A stretch of 64,000 nt of DNA from Callipepla californica brunnescens (Eukaryota > Chordata > Aves > Galliformes > Odontophoridae): the NCBI GenBank assembly GCA_023055505.1, contig JALIRH010000002.1, positions 558,001-622,000 on the forward strand, written 5' to 3'. Both the position numbers and the translations under genes were made by a program. Below, piece by piece: positions 1 through 12,776 of the stretch (position 1 is its first letter; each line of letters begins with the position of its first letter). The notes under the pieces are model-generated. The model made no database searches and had not been told where the DNA came from. It saw only the letters and a list, made by a program, of their open reading frames with translations.

Positions 1-3000
1 CTTTTTAGTGTGGCTGCCATGAGGAATTGGTTGAGAACAAGAAAATATCTCTTCCTGATGTGTTTGAAGAACATGTCGCAGAGTGACCTTGTAGGCCCCT
101 CCTTCTCATTGGACTCCACTTTTCAATGAGGTGAGAGAGGCTCACTGATCACCACTGAACTTATCAAATGTAGCTCTGCATTGTGTGCAGTCCAGAAAAC
201 AGGAAAATGAAAACTTACTACGCAACAGTGAATAAAACCTACTAGCTTTTGTGTTTATCACTTCATCTTAGTGGGAAGGGCGGGTCTTGGGCCCAAACCT
301 TTTCTCATAGCTATGCCTTTTGAAAGGTCCCTTGCTAGGCAAGAATGGACTCAACATTTCAATGGGCACTCAATGCATGTCAGTAACAGAAGTTCTCTAA
401 GGATGGTGGTGTTTCTAGGTCCAACATGGTGATTCTAATCCCAAAGAGAACTGATGGTATTGTAAGGACAGAAGATGCTATCCTTCCCCATTTATGTCCT
501 GCATGGAATGGAAAGGAACCCAGTTTTAAATGAATTTCCTGCTCTCATAGCCACAGAACAGTACTTGTGGCTCAAGTCTGAACTAATGTGGTATTGTTTT
601 CTCCCTCCCCTCCCCTCCCCTCTCTCTCTTCAAAAAGGGAGTAAAAAAGATGGGGGAAAGAGATAAGAACCTGTCAAGTTGTTTGATCTAACATCCACAC
701 GCCATGTTCACCTTGGCAGATGGCAGATGGAATGACTGCTTAGCGCTGCATGTTTGACATCTCACAAATATAGCAAAGCTGATGTGGTAGGCCTGTAGCC
801 ATTGGCAGCTGCTATGGTACCTATGTTGGGAGAGGGAGGTGCAGACTTCATTTCACACTCCTGATGAAAAAAAATGCTTTCACGGAGCAACTTGTGGTAC
901 ATATGCTTTCCTCCACCACCCCCTCTTCTTCTCCCCCGTTGCCTCGTGGTGGTGGTTGGCGGGTTGTGTTTTGTTGCTTGCCTTGTCACCAGCTTGTGTG
1001 ACAGGTGAGGTGACACGGAGTCTGCAGAGTTGCAAAGGAGGTTGCTCCGGGGCTTTTCTGCGCTGGGGAGGTGAGTTCACTCCAGCAGAGAGGTGTGGGG
1101 GAGCTAGATGTGAAAGCAGAGAAACATCTGTTCACTTCTCCACTTTGAAAAGTGAAGATCAAGAAGGCAAATGGGGAGGAAGCTGTGGGAGAGGGATGCA
1201 TTTCTGGCTGACAGACCAGGCCAGGGAGCCCTATCCAGGCTTCCAAGAGTCAGTGTCAACCCAATCAGAGGATGAACACTCCATCTCCTTTAAATATGTG
1301 GATCAAGGAGTGACCCAAAGACTTCCCTACCTTAGGAAGTTTGGCTATCCAAGTGCTGCTTGGATGTGCAGCTGCAAGAGCTGAACATTTAGATGACCAC
1401 CTGGACATGTGTTCCTCACTTCCTTAGAGCTGTGATTGCTTGTGCAAACTCTCCTGACTGAGTCTCTGTTAGCAAGGCTCCTCCTAAAAAGCACAGATTA
1501 AAGAAATCTGGAAATCTGTAAGGAAAGAGAAAGTGACTCAGACAGAGTCATTAGTTTATGGACTGCTCTCCCTATTGAGCAAAACAGAAGGATCTCCCTC
1601 ATGCCACCTGTTGCTGCAGGAAATACTCAAGGAAAGAGATTTAGAGTCAGAGGATATCAGTGTGCTATAATCACACTTTCCTCTGTAGTGTAATTTACAA
1701 AAGAGAAGTTTAAAAATACTGGAGTATGAGGAACATAACAGATAAAAACATGGTTTCTCCTGATAATCACATCCAGGAGATTTCAGATTTTTGAAAGGCC
1801 ACAAACACAATAGTCATGAAATGTCAGTTGTTTTGGATTGAGGAGTAGACAAAGAGCTTAAGCAAAGACCTGTAGTGACAGCTCCTCAGCCCCATCCCAA
1901 ACCACCCCCAACCTAAACACAAACACAAACCAGTCTCAACCTGAGGACCCTTAACTTGTCTCAACCAGAGAGGAAGTAGACAACAATCTGGAAAGTATTT
2001 CTCTAATTCACCAAAGCTATTGCCTAAATCATTACATTTTTGTCAACTAAAAAAAAATGCTTAGAAATGCAACAAGGAGGGACAGGAAGCATGCATGAGA
2101 GAAAGATGCCAGATTAAAGAGTGCTAATGCATTGGTTGTCCATGATCTTCAACTAGATGGAAAATCAGAAAGGTTTTCATTTGTCAGTCTTGATAAACTG
2201 CACTGGGACTATGCATTTCTCAGGGTCTTCACTGAACTGGCTAAAGATGATTCCTACTGAGCTTTGAGATATCCTGTAATATGCAAGATGTCTGCACAGA
2301 ATTGAAAGGTATCAAGAAAAAACCCGTGTCTTCAGCTCTGGACTGGCAATTGAACATCAACCAGATTACCTTTAAGTATCAGCAAAGAAACTGTGTGGAC
2401 AACAGGACTGAGCTCCTGGGCATGGACATTTAGCATATCCAAAAGACACAGTGAAATTATCTTCACTTTTTGAACCTAATGTGGCTACTGACTCGACAGT
2501 TGGAGGATGGCCTTTGTCAGAGCTTCAGTAGATTTGAATTGATCAAATTTGTAAAGCTCAGTGTAGTTTATAAGCTTTCCCTGTTATGATACCCTTTAGC
2601 TGTCTTCTGTGATGGCAACCTCCATGAAATCAGTCCTTCTCTAGCAATCAGCTTGAGAACTTGTTTTGAGAGATCAACAAAGCATATGGCCAGAATATTC
2701 ATGGCTGATAATCTACAAACTCTCAATAACTCAGCATGTGAGGTCAAGAATAAGAAAGGGATTTGCGGAGTGTTTTCAGTTTACTCTTTGTCTTTGTGCT
2801 GCTTTAGGCAAATTCCCTTTAAGGTGACTGCTTCCCTTTATGATCCTAAGTATTGCAGAACTTGTATTCTTCAGAATACTTTGCATTTCCAAGAATTTGG
2901 TGAAAATCAACGGCCCCCTGAAGTGCTAACTCTTTGGAAAGCATCACGGAGAGGGCAGAATTGGGAAAGACAGCGTTGGAGGGAGGTGGTGTCATTTGCA

Positions 3001-3367
3001 GCTTGTGCTATGTGTGCTCTGACTCTCCAAATGTTGGCCTGGCTGCCACTAACGATTACTCTGGTGTTCAGTGGCACTGCTGGCCAATGGCTGTTTGGAG
3101 GCCACCCTGAAAAGGGGCTGGGGTTACCCAGCAGTGTGTGACTCCCAGAGCAGCTGTCAGTGTGATTTTGTTTGGCAGCAGCCTCTTCTTCTCACAGCCG
3201 GAAAAACTGAAACCTAACCCCTCAATGCACACTTTGTTTTGGAATAAGCTGCTGGAATTGGTGGTTCCTGGGTCCAGCGTGGGATATAAGCTGCTGTCCG
3301 TCAGGATGATGGAGCTGGTTGACAGCTTGCCTCTCTCACTTGAACAGGTTGGCAAGGACTGGAATGA
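1..3367. other. unique non-coding sequence, nothing recognised
   Basis: No CR1 tail, tandem repeat or conserved-looking block stands out. The longest open frame (839-1384, plus) has no domain, no initiator context and no recognisable family, so I treat it as chance. A short pyrimidine-rich run lies near 600-635. Confidence 0.5.
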
Positions 3368-3635
3368 ACAAGATGAGTGGTAGTGGCCTCAAGTTGCACC
3401 AAGAGAGGTTCAGGATGGATATTAGGAGAAATTTCTTCTCAGAAAGAGTGATAATGTTTTGGAATAGGCTGCCCAGGGAGCTGGTGAAGCCACTGTCCCT
3501 AGAGATATTCTAGAAAAAAGAGAGATGTGGCACTGAGGGACATGGTTTACTGGGCATGGGGAGATGAGTTTGGGTTAGACTGGTCTTTTGCAACCTTAGA
3601 CATTCTGTGATTCTATGACTCAATGAATCTATGAT
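3368..3635 (+). mobile_element. CR1 LINE, truncated 3' end
   Basis: The fragment starts in the last coding part of CR1 ORF2; the plus frame reads the diagnostic FFSERV and WNRLPRELV words. It continues through the 3' UTR word acatggtttactgggcat and ends in degenerate octamers (attctgtg, attctatg). It is 5' truncated, which is usual for CR1, and frame-broken. Confidence 0.93.
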
Positions 3636-3965
3636 ATTAGCCAAGTGTTTTGTTACCTGTGTGGAGAAGGGTGGTTCTGTGACTGAAATGCTGGGTATGG
3701 TCACAAGAGATGCAGACTAATACAGAACATTTAATCTCCTTGACTTTATACAGTGGCCCTACATTTTCTTTCTAGAGTGTTTAGATCACAGGCTATTTCA
3801 GGAAAGGAAAGAGCTTGGGCAGAGCAAGCACAGTGGTGTTTGTCCATCTGCAGTTCACAGTCAGTTAGCTACTAAAGAGTGGTAGTGTATCCTGCTAGAT
3901 GGACTTAATTTTGTACCACACTGTAAGTAATATTCATCTGTAGCTCTCCAAGACCTAATCCATGA

Positions 3966-4140
3966 CAATGAAACAGGTTGCCCAGAGATGTGGTTGATGC
4001 CTCACCCTGGAAACATTCAAGGTCAGACTGGACCAGGCCCTGAGCAACCTGACCCAGCTGTAGGTGTCCCCATCTATTGAAGGGTAATTGGTCCAGATTG
4101 TATTTAAGTGTTCCTTCCAACTCAAATAATTCTATGACTC
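3966..4140 (+). mobile_element. CR1 LINE, truncated 3' end
   Basis: It contains the near-stop CR1 coding word aggttgcccagagatgtggt, then a 3' UTR ending cttccaactcaaataattctatgac. This is the CR1 type whose UTR carries a tgttcattgcagg-like word, here diverged to catctattgaagg. Confidence 0.9.
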
Positions 4141-6188
4141 TCTTTTGTCGTGCTTTGTGATTGCATTGCATCTTGCAACTCCATTTCCATCTGCAGTTGT
4201 GTCATAGTGTAGAAAATCTCCACAGAGTGCAACAATCTGCTTCACTTCCATGTTAAGAGCCTCCTAGAGAGCTTTTCCTGTCTCAGATGCCTCTATGTCC
4301 AAGAAGGCAGGTGACATGCTTCTTGAGTTTGCTGCATGCAAAATTAGCACGAGTCAATAGCTTCAAATCTACACTGAAAAGTGACTGGCAGTGATTTAAT
4401 TAGATATGTGCATAACAGATTAATGCATAGGAGAGCTCTGTAATCAGCCACCCCAGTACTCGGCATGGATTAGCTTCTTTGTGACCATGATGCATGAGAA
4501 TCGTTGTTAAGTGCCCTTGGCACAGGATGAGCCCAGCCCTCCCAACTGCCTCCCAAGAACCCATTCAAAGCCAGTACACCTAAAATTCCCATATAACAGC
4601 AATGTCTCCTGCTTTTGCAGTCTGTAGTTGATGCTTCTGAACTCCCCTAACATCAATACAAATTCCTCCTACTCTTTAGCTGAAGTATCAGTGTGTCAAT
4701 GCCAATGACTATCTGAGTATGGGTCAGTATGAAAATGAATGAAATGACTGGCAAAAACCAGATCCCAAATATCCAGGAGGCTTTCTTCAAACGGCAATTT
4801 TTGGCAGAATGGGGATGTCCATTATTTTGGTTTTCACCCTTCTATTTCTTCTTTTGTCCACTAATGCTTGGAGAAACTCCTGTGATAGCATCCATAGAAT
4901 AAAAAAAAATCGTAGAACATCCGTTGCTTCACGTTAATCTTCTCACATATCTGATCTCCATCTTTCAGAGGTTTCATCGAAATGGTTTTAATCTACCACC
5001 CAGTCCTGTAATTTGTTTTAACTTTTACCTTTCCCATGATGGCCAGAATTAGAGCTTTACAATTGAGATATGATCTACCAGGGCCTTGTCAATCATTCAC
5101 TAAGGTGGTATCACAATGCTCCAAGAGAATTTGTTGGACTAAGAGGAATATTGGCCCCAGAAGAGTTCTCAATTCTCTGCCTGAGCTAGTAAATTTTGCA
5201 GCTCAGTAAGCGATCAGTATTTCCCACATGCCTTCCTTGGATTCTGCATGGAAGGAGCTTGACTTACTCTCCTTTTTCCTGTGCACTAATCATTGTTGAT
5301 GTGCTGAGGTTTGGGGTGAAAGTTAGGGACATATGGATGACAGCAATATGTGCTTTCTCCATGCTTCTCCCCATAGACTTTGTTTCTTGTTCATGCTTAG
5401 TTAAAGACTCACACCATGTGTATTTGGACAGCTGGTTTCCGCATGGTTCAGCCGTTCACCCCAATGGCCCAAGGAATTCCTGGGAAATTGCAGGAATTAC
5501 TAATTCTTTTTTTTTACTTTTTTTTTTTTTTTTCCTGAATGCCAGTTTCAAATAACTTTGGTTTCCAGTGTAATATTCCCACTGAAGAAATCTGTTCAGC
5601 CTTCAACACAATTGAGATCTGCTATTCATGAGAAAGGTTACTTTACCATTTCTGGGTTTGATCCATCCACTTCCAAAGAGCTAATTTGATCAAACACTAA
5701 GGTGAATGCTCTGTGACTGCTTTGTGCCTGGAGAGTGATGGTTGGGAACAAGTCTTTTCCACATTCTTTCGAGAGAATGCCACCTTCAACCAAAATTCAG
5801 ACCTCTCTGAATACAGCTCTGTAGTAGAGCAGACACTGCAGCTTGAGTGTACGTCTTGGGTGCAAGACTGATAATCTGCTGCATAGCTCAACTCCAACTT
5901 CTCTTCAAGGAATTTTTATTCTCCATTAGTGAGTCAAATTAATATTCCTTCCCAGATGTCAACCACTGGCCAAAGGAGTGAGATCTCTTCATTTAACCTA
6001 AATTGCAGACACACATCAATCTTGTTTTATGTGGTGACATCCTCACTTTGGAATTACACTGCCAGTCAGCTCTGTAGCATACAACTGGGCTTGGTCATTT
6101 GAGGACAAGAGCAAAGCTAGTCTAGTTACTGAGCAGGTGTGATGGTCCAATAGACTGGCATTCATTCTACTTATTGTGTTTTTTTTTT
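4141..6188. other. unique non-coding sequence with a T-rich tract
   Basis: No gene or interspersed repeat was recognised. A T-rich tract with one interruption lies at about 5507-5534. The 119-codon frame over 5196-5555 ends by translating that tract and is not credible. Confidence 0.5.
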
Positions 6189-6376
6189 GCAATAAGGGTT
6201 GTGAAACACTGGAACAGTGTCCCCATCCCTGGACACTTTCTAGGTCAGGTTGGATGGAGCTCTAAGTGATATGATCTAGCTATAGATGCCCCTGCCCATT
6301 GCTGGGAAGTTGAACTAGATGGCCTTTAAAGGTCGTCCCTTCCAACTGAAATCATTCTATGATTCTATGATCCTAT
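6189..6376 (+). mobile_element. CR1 LINE, truncated 3' end
   Basis: A diverged coding remnant (acactggaacagtgtcccca) is followed by the 3' UTR words gatgcccctgcccattg and actagatggcctttaaagg, then attctatg repeats at the end. Confidence 0.92.
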
Positions 6377-6713
6377 ATTTGATTTGAATTTTCTACTGAT
6401 CAGTGAACTAGAAGGTCTATACTTCTCTGCAGCTAGTACAGATTGTTTATTAATGTAGTGAGAAGAGTTTAGGGTATCTTTACATTTGCCAAAGATGGGC
6501 ATTTCTTTGAGGAGGAGTTATACTCCAGATTGTTGACTATGTTATCTAACTTTCTGTTGACTAAAGGTTAACAGACTCAAAGGTGCACGAGTGGCCAGAA
6601 CTGGGCATAATGAATCTCATCCCAACATTCAACACATAGGTTCCTCATCCTGAGAGATAACCACTGTCAGTGGAAAGAATGATTTATGCAGGCAGTGCTT
6701 GGTCCAACCTATT

Positions 6714-6832
6714 TCATAGAATCATAGAACCACTGAAGCTGGAAAAGACCACTAGGATCATCAGTCTCAGCCATCAGCTCATCACCACCATGCCCACTAA
6801 ACCATGTTTCTTTGTGCCGTAAGACATATCTA
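6714..6832 (-). mobile_element. CR1 LINE 3' fragment
   Basis: It begins with the reversed octamer tail (tcatagaatcatagaa) and continues as the reverse complement of a CR1 3' UTR, including ccatgcccactaaaccatg, the reverse of the catggtttagtgggcatgg word seen in plus-strand copies. Confidence 0.9.
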
Positions 6833-7857
6833 CTTAGTGAGAAATAATCATTTCCTAAAGATTAGTATGAAAGCACTGGCTACATGGAGAGTATAAACAG
6901 TGAGTATGAAAAAAGGTGCCTGCACCATAGCCATCTCTGGGGGTGGACCCCTTCCTTCATACTCACAGTTTTCTTCTTTGTCTCACAGACTTTGTACCTT
7001 TCTCTGTTGACTTTTACCCACTCACTTAAGTGATTTGTGCTCACACCTTCCCTGTGCTCCTTCATTTCAGCCAATGTTAAACCAACATTAACTCATCTGG
7101 AAACTGTTGTAGATGTCTTGGGACACTGACATTCTCCTGCCTGATGTTATCACAATACCATGGGCGTGTTCTCCTTACCATGTCCTCAGCGTGTCCCCTA
7201 GTATTGGTCAGTGTCTTCCCTCATGAAAAGTTGTTGGCATGCTTGTTGGGTTTTGCTCTTGCACTTTTCTCCTTAACTCCCTTTAGTTCCACTCTGATCA
7301 CTCATGGATTTCACCAGTGAACTAATCCCTTTGGCCTGCTCCTTCGGATACTGTATTCCCTGAGCGGGATGATCTGGGTGATGTAGACATCACACTGATA
7401 GTAGCTACAGCTTTCCATCCCTTCAGCTCACTGCTTCCTTTCTATTTACAGCTGCCAAGGAATGCACTTCTGTCTCTGCCCTGAGTTCTGAGTCATCCTG
7501 GAGTTACCAATGTGGTGCAGAGAGGAGGGCTGGCTGCTGAGAACACTACACCTTGCCAAAATGGCATTGAGACAGGCCAGCTCGACGGTGCCCCCAGTCT
7601 TCAAGCATCCAGAACTACTTCTGAACATGGTACAGCAGAAGTGTTTTCTCATAACACTGTTCAAACTGCTTACCACACTACAAAGACTTCTTGCTGCAAG
7701 CTCACAAAGGCTTCCTGACATCTGGATCTTCTATTACTAGACCCCTGATTTTCTAAGGAGGCTTCTCTCCGAGTCTTCTTTGAGGTGTGCTATCCTCTTT
7801 TCTACAAATGAATTGGGAACATAATGTTGCATAGTGCCTTGATTTATGACTTTGTCC
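6833..7857. other. unique non-coding sequence, nothing recognised
   Basis: I see no repeat or gene. Overlapping short open frames near 7446-7740 occur on both strands without family resemblance and are treated as chance. Confidence 0.45.
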
Positions 7858-8092
7858 CTGACTCCAGGGACAGTGTTTCCATCACCTCCCTGGACAGTCT
7901 GTTACAAAGCCTAACCGCCCTTCTGGGGAATATTTTTCCCTAATATCCAATCTGACCTCCCCTTTTGCAACTTGAAGCTATTCCATCTTATCCTATCCTC
8001 TTGTCCTTTCACAGTGCACTGCCGAGAAGAGTCAGAGACATCATCACATCATAGAAGAGTCTGGTGTTGCCTTCTTTATGAACATCCCTTGG
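7858..8092 (-). mobile_element. CR1 LINE, internal fragment without tail
   Basis: Reverse-complement CR1 coding end: ctccctggacagtctgtt and ttttccctaatatccaatct are reversals of the WNRLP and LDIRKNF coding words. It fades into cctcttgtcctttcacagtg and gagaagagtcagag. The octamer tail is absent, so the 3' end was lost or interrupted. Confidence 0.8.
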
Positions 8093-8195
8093 GTAGCAGA
8101 CTCAGCAACTTGGTGTTCCATTCACATCTCTCTTCCTATATGATCTTTCTCACTGTGCTCTTGAATTTCATGGGTTCCAGTTCTCAATCCATGTT

Positions 8196-8400
8196 ATAGA
8201 ATCATGGAATCATTTGAGTTGGAAAGGACCTTTAAAAGTTACCTGGTCTAACTCTCCTGCTACAAACAGAGACACCAACAGCTAGATCAGGTTGCTCAGA
8301 TCCTAGTCCAGCATGACCTTGAATGTCTCCACATCTCTGGACAATCTGTTCTTTACCCTTATCATATTTTTTTTTGTCCCTTTTATCTTATTTCCTTACA
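8196..8400 (-). mobile_element. CR1 LINE 3' end
   Basis: Reversed tail tatagaatcatggaatcat, then gagttggaaaggacctttaa, and the reverse of the class with gatcaggttgctcagatc. It reaches the coding-end word ccacatctctggacaatctg and an eroded region beyond. Confidence 0.9.
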
Positions 8401-10780
8401 CCTTGATGGACTACATGGATCTTGCTCTATTTTGTCTAGTCTGTCTCTTATACCAGGATTCCCGAATTCACGGTATTTGAGATGACCTCGTAAGTGTCAC
8501 ATGCAAGGGAAAAATCACTTATCTGGCACTGATGGTTGAGCACTTACAAAAGCAGCTCAAGGGGCAGTTGGCTTTCTTTGCTGATAGAGTTGCTACCGAT
8601 GGAGGCAGCATATCCAAGACAAATCCTTGTTGTGTCCTGCAAAGGACGTCCACAGCCTCAGGCATGATCTGAGCATGTCTCATTAACATCTTGATTGAGG
8701 AGCCATAGAAATGGAGAGGCAACAAAGGCTGAATACCCTCTTGCCTCTTATTGTAGGGGAGATCATCAGGGATGTTTGGAGTCATGGGAACAGGGGATGT
8801 AAAAAAGTACTTGTCATACCTATCAGGTCATTTAAGGGCTGGTGAGAATCTGCAGTTGTATGTTAACACTTCTAAAAGGAGTAACTCCTGGGTGATGCTC
8901 ATCTCTTCTATTGGCATCATATTCAAGAGGAGAAGAGGAGGGGATTTTTAAATCACATTTACTAATTTGAGGGAAGCCTAAGTTTAGGGCACATCAAATT
9001 TCGACACCTTTTGGGTTGTGATACTGAAGTGAAGGGAAAGCCTAGAGATAACACACAAGTTAAAACAACCAGTTTTTCTATTTTGTTTTGTTTTGCTTAC
9101 TTATTTTGGGCAGGGGAATAAAGAAACTTCCATGTCCTAGCACATAAATAACCCCCTCAATTCCATCTTGTGAACTGGACAAAGACACAAGCTTGTCCCT
9201 ATAACTCAAAGAGAAAGTGGACTGTTGCTTTAGGCATAGTAAACTGTATATTTTCCCATGCAGCTCTTTTAACCCATTTGTGATTGTCTCTCATTCGGAG
9301 GATAAGACACAAACCTGGATGAAGCATGGCACAGGCCGTTGCCACAGATTATGAAATACAGTTCCAAAGGTACAACTGCAAAGGAACTGAGGACAAGGAT
9401 GTAACTCCTGTTGCCTGCTCATGAGGGACATGCACAAAACCATCTGCAGTGTCAGAGTCTGCAGGAAAAGATGGGTCACTTGCTGATGTCTGCAGAGAGT
9501 AGGACAGGTGGGGAGGCTTTGCAGGTGGCTGGGATGTGAGCAGCTTTCCCTCTGAGGCTTTAAAGCAGGACATGGATTAATTCTGTCAAGGATTTTGGAT
9601 AACATAAGACTGCACCTTGCTGGAAAACCCCTTTGAGATGTGTTGGACCCTTTTTCTCTCTTTTCCTTGCTGTTACTCTTGCACTGCAAATGATCACTCA
9701 AATGTCATTTTCACAGAGGCACGAGCTTTTAAATTAAGGGAGAGTGAGAAGAGCTTGACTTACAGAAGCAAACTATAACCCAGAGTTAGGTAATAAAGCG
9801 GGTATATTTATTTGGTGCTGTCTCACACACCTGGTACAAGGGGGGTAGCCCTGCCTAACTTGCACTCTGGAGAGAGAAGTGACTACATTTTTAAGAGCAT
9901 AAAGTATATTCATTACATTTCTGAGAACTGGGACAGATTATTACAATTAACTCCAAGAAGCCATTTCCATAAGCCCCACCTTGAATGTCTTTGAGTGAAC
10001 TTGTGCAGTGTCCCTCGGTGGTGGTCATGGGGGAGGGGGGGTCCTGAAGATGAAGGGTGCAGATCTTCCTTGCTGTGCACTTTTCACCTTGCTGCAGTTG
10101 GAGCTCCAGCTTCTTCTGGAATCTTCTGCTATCTTCAGTTTTGTGGTATCAGCTCGTTCCAGTGCAGTTGTCTATCAGGGTGCTCCTCACTATCAGTGCA
10201 TTCCTTATTGTTCTTGCTCAAGGTCTGTTCCTTTCCCAACTTCTGCTCAATTCTTATTTAAACCCACTCTTGTCTCAAGCTTAGAGGCAAGAAAACTCCA
10301 CAGGCTTTGATCTCTCCATCTTTCAGAGCTTCTCCTTTCCCCTAGAGACAGAGGAAATATCCTTAGGGAATCACTTTGAGAACAGGGAGTCAGAAATGCA
10401 GCTGTAATAGGAAGGCTTTGCAGGCACCTGAAGGATGAGGTTTTGGGGAATGCTAGGTACGGAACAGGAGCTCAAGGGGTGAGCCTTGCGGGAAGTAGAT
10501 GATGGGGATGGACAGATATATATAGAACATAGGGTATTTGTGCCAAGGGGGAACAGAAGATGGTGGAAGATACAGTGTGTAAGGTTGTTGACCACAGAAG
10601 ACTATGTGGCCCAACCATGTTGCTCAGTACAGTTTCAAACAGGACAGGTTTCTCTGTGTCCTTTCACATCTTGTGTTCTTCTCATGATAGATACTCCATG
10701 ACCTCTCCGAGTGTGTTCCCATGAGATTCTCAGAGCTGGCTTTGAAGTAGGTGCCCTGGCATTGCTGCCATTGATACATT
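8401..10780. other. unique non-coding sequence, nothing recognised
   Basis: No CR1 tail or other repeat was seen. Candidate frames, including 136 codons on the minus strand at 9291-9701 and three overlapping frames near 9995-10310, show no domain and no splice-bounded exon pattern. Confidence 0.45.
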
Positions 10781-10970
10781 ATCCCAGAGAATCAGAGTGG
10801 GTTGGAAGAGACCTCAGGGATCACCTAGTTCCAACCCCTCTGCCATGAACAAGGTTAGCAACCACTATATCAGGGACTAGCTCATGCCTAAGGCCCCATC
10901 CAACCTGACATTGAGCACCTCAAGGGATGGGGCATCCACAACTTCTCTGGACAGCTTCTATGTTACTTGC
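10781..10970 (-). mobile_element. CR1 LINE 3' fragment
   Basis: Diverged reversed tail (agagaatcagag), then gggttggaagagacctcagg and cacctagttccaacccctct. It continues through ccaacctgacattgagcacc and ggggcatccacaacttctct, the reverse of a CR1 coding end. Confidence 0.9.
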
Positions 10971-11299
10971 TCTTGGCTACAGGCAAAGCTGGATCAGCTC
11001 CACAGTGTGGAGAATAGTGCTCTACACACTGACCCTCCTCACCTGCATCATCTTGACCTCACTTCTTTTCCACCATCCTTGTGGCTGTCCCCACCTGTCT
11101 GTCCCCATTAGCCTGTCTCCATCTTTCTGCCCATTCATCCCAAATGTTTGGATCCCCTTTGTCTCATTCCTGTCCTCCCACCTTACCTGGCTCCACAACA
11201 AACTTCTAAAACCATGCACAAAAGGCTCCAGCTCCCATGGCCTTTTCTTTTTAATCTTTCCCTCTCCTTTCCGTCTTGGAGCTGTTGCCAATTAAGAGC

Positions 11300-11501
11300 A
11301 AGTCATTTGATCATGTCATAATCCTGATGCCAGCAGGCAGACCCGATTGAGCACAGAAAGAGAAAGAGCAAGAGAAGAAGAGAGAGAAGGGAATAATAAT
11401 AATAATAATAATAATAATATAGAGGAGGAGAAAAGAATAAAAAGACAGCCTCTTCTTCCATCTCTCCTCTCACAAGGTAAAGAATCAAAAAGTCATTTGA
11501 T
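11300..11501. repeat. 12-bp direct repeats bracketing a purine-rich segment
   Basis: The word aagtcatttgat occurs at 11300-11311 and again at 11490-11501. Between them lies a purine-rich segment with an AAT microsatellite. The pair could be a target-site duplication around an old insertion or two copies of a binding site. Neither reading is proven. Confidence 0.35.
11392..11419. repeat. AAT trinucleotide microsatellite
   Basis: About nine uninterrupted AAT units sit in an A/G-rich context. Confidence 0.97.
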
Positions 11502-11860
11502 GCATAATTGATTGCTTTGGAGTGACTAGCAAATTGCTAAGGAGCCTTGATTCTCTGGGTAATAAGCATGTGGAAAACACAGGGACGTTTTGACCGCGGG
11601 GTTGTGTAGAGGGGGGGTCTGGAGAGGAGAGAAAAATAAATACAAAAAGCACATAGCAGCAACTAACTGCACCCGTGTGCGCTGAAAATATTTTAATGAG
11701 CATCAAGAACAAGGGATTTGGAGAAACACAAGCTCAGGACAAAACAATAAATTAGCAAACAAAAAAAGGGAACAAAACAGAAAGGGGCTTTTTTATTTTT
11801 TTATTTTTTTTCCCCTGACAAGAAAAGCACAAAAGTGCTGAGCTGGCGGGGCTGGGACTG
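11502..11860. other. candidate conserved non-coding stretch
   Basis: Repeat-free, AT-rich sequence with homeodomain-like words (gcataattgattgc near 11503) and cacccgtgtgcgc near 11670, followed by aatattttaatgagc. A GT-rich and T-rich run ends it near 11810. This is judged by composition only, without alignment. Confidence 0.3.
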
Positions 11861-11938
11861 CAGGTCTTTCTCCCCTCTTCTGCATCTCCAGAGCATGTGG
11901 ATGGGCAGGGGAGAGATGCTGATTTAACAAAAGGGCAG

Positions 11939-12041
11939 ATACAGTACTGAGAGACATGGTTTAATGGGCATGCTGGTGATAAGTTGATGGTTGGGCTAGA
12001 TGATCTTTGTGGTCTTTGCCAACCTTAATGATTCTATGATT
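11939..12041 (+). mobile_element. CR1 LINE 3' UTR fragment
   Basis: gagacatggtttaatgggca, ggttgggctagatgatcttt and caaccttaatgattctatga are the CR1 3' UTR plus tail. No coding remnant is left. Confidence 0.94.
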
Positions 12042-12204
12042 CAAAGCTCTGCATGGTGCATCCCTTCACCCTGTTTACTCCATCCTGGGCAATCCCACCA
12101 CCTATGGGCCATTGGCTTCCTAAATGTGCCAACAAAAGTTCTGGTCCATTGTAAAAGTCTCTGACTAGCTAACGGAGAGCTTGGTGGAAGGTACTGGGGC
12201 ACTT

Positions 12205-12296
12205 GGATGTGTAATATTCTCCTGCTCATTGCAAAGGAGTTGGTTTAGGTGACCTTTAAAGGTCCCTTTCAAAAAAAACGATTCTATGACTCTATA
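12205..12296 (+). mobile_element. CR1 LINE 3' UTR fragment
   Basis: Words cctgctcattgcaaaggagt and gacctttaaaggtcccttt, then a short A run and attctatgactctat. Only about 90 bp remain. It lies less than 200 bp after another plus-strand CR1 tail. Confidence 0.88.
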
Positions 12297-12568
12297 CTGT
12301 AAAGTGCCATGACACACTTAGCCATAGTCCACCTTCTCTGGGACTAAAAGGTAGGAAATAATGACATCAGCACCATGGTCCAAAGTTAATTAATTAACCT
12401 GCAGAAAGCCACCTGCCCTTAAAAGCTGTACACAACCCTCTATGTCGGTGCTTTGAGGAGCCTGCTGCCCTTTTCACCAGCAGCAAACCCCTGCTGTTTA
12501 CTCCCCATTGATATTGTGGTGCTCCTTGCTTGGGTCCAGTCTCCCTGCTCATCATTTGTAGAGACTTT

Positions 12569-12776
12569 CATAGAATCATAGAAGCATTAAGGTTGGAAAA
12601 GACTACTAAAATCATCTAGCCAACCCATCCCTACCACACTTAACCAAATCCCTCAGAGCTACATCTTTTCTTTTCTTGAACACCTCCAGAGACTACACCT
12701 CCACCATCACCCTGGGCAGCCTGTTCCAACACCTTATCACTCTTTCTGAGAGGAAATTTTCCCAGATATCCAATAA
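12569..12776 (-). mobile_element. CR1 LINE 3' end
   Basis: Reversed tail catagaatcatagaagcatt, ggttggaaaagactactaaa, then the reverse coding end: accctgggcagcctgttcca and ctgagaggaaattttcccag. Confidence 0.94.

Noticed and set aside
839..1384. 181-codon plus-strand open frame, the longest not overlapping a repeat
   Set aside because: No domain, no known family resemblance, mixed composition, and equally open antisense frames across the same bases.
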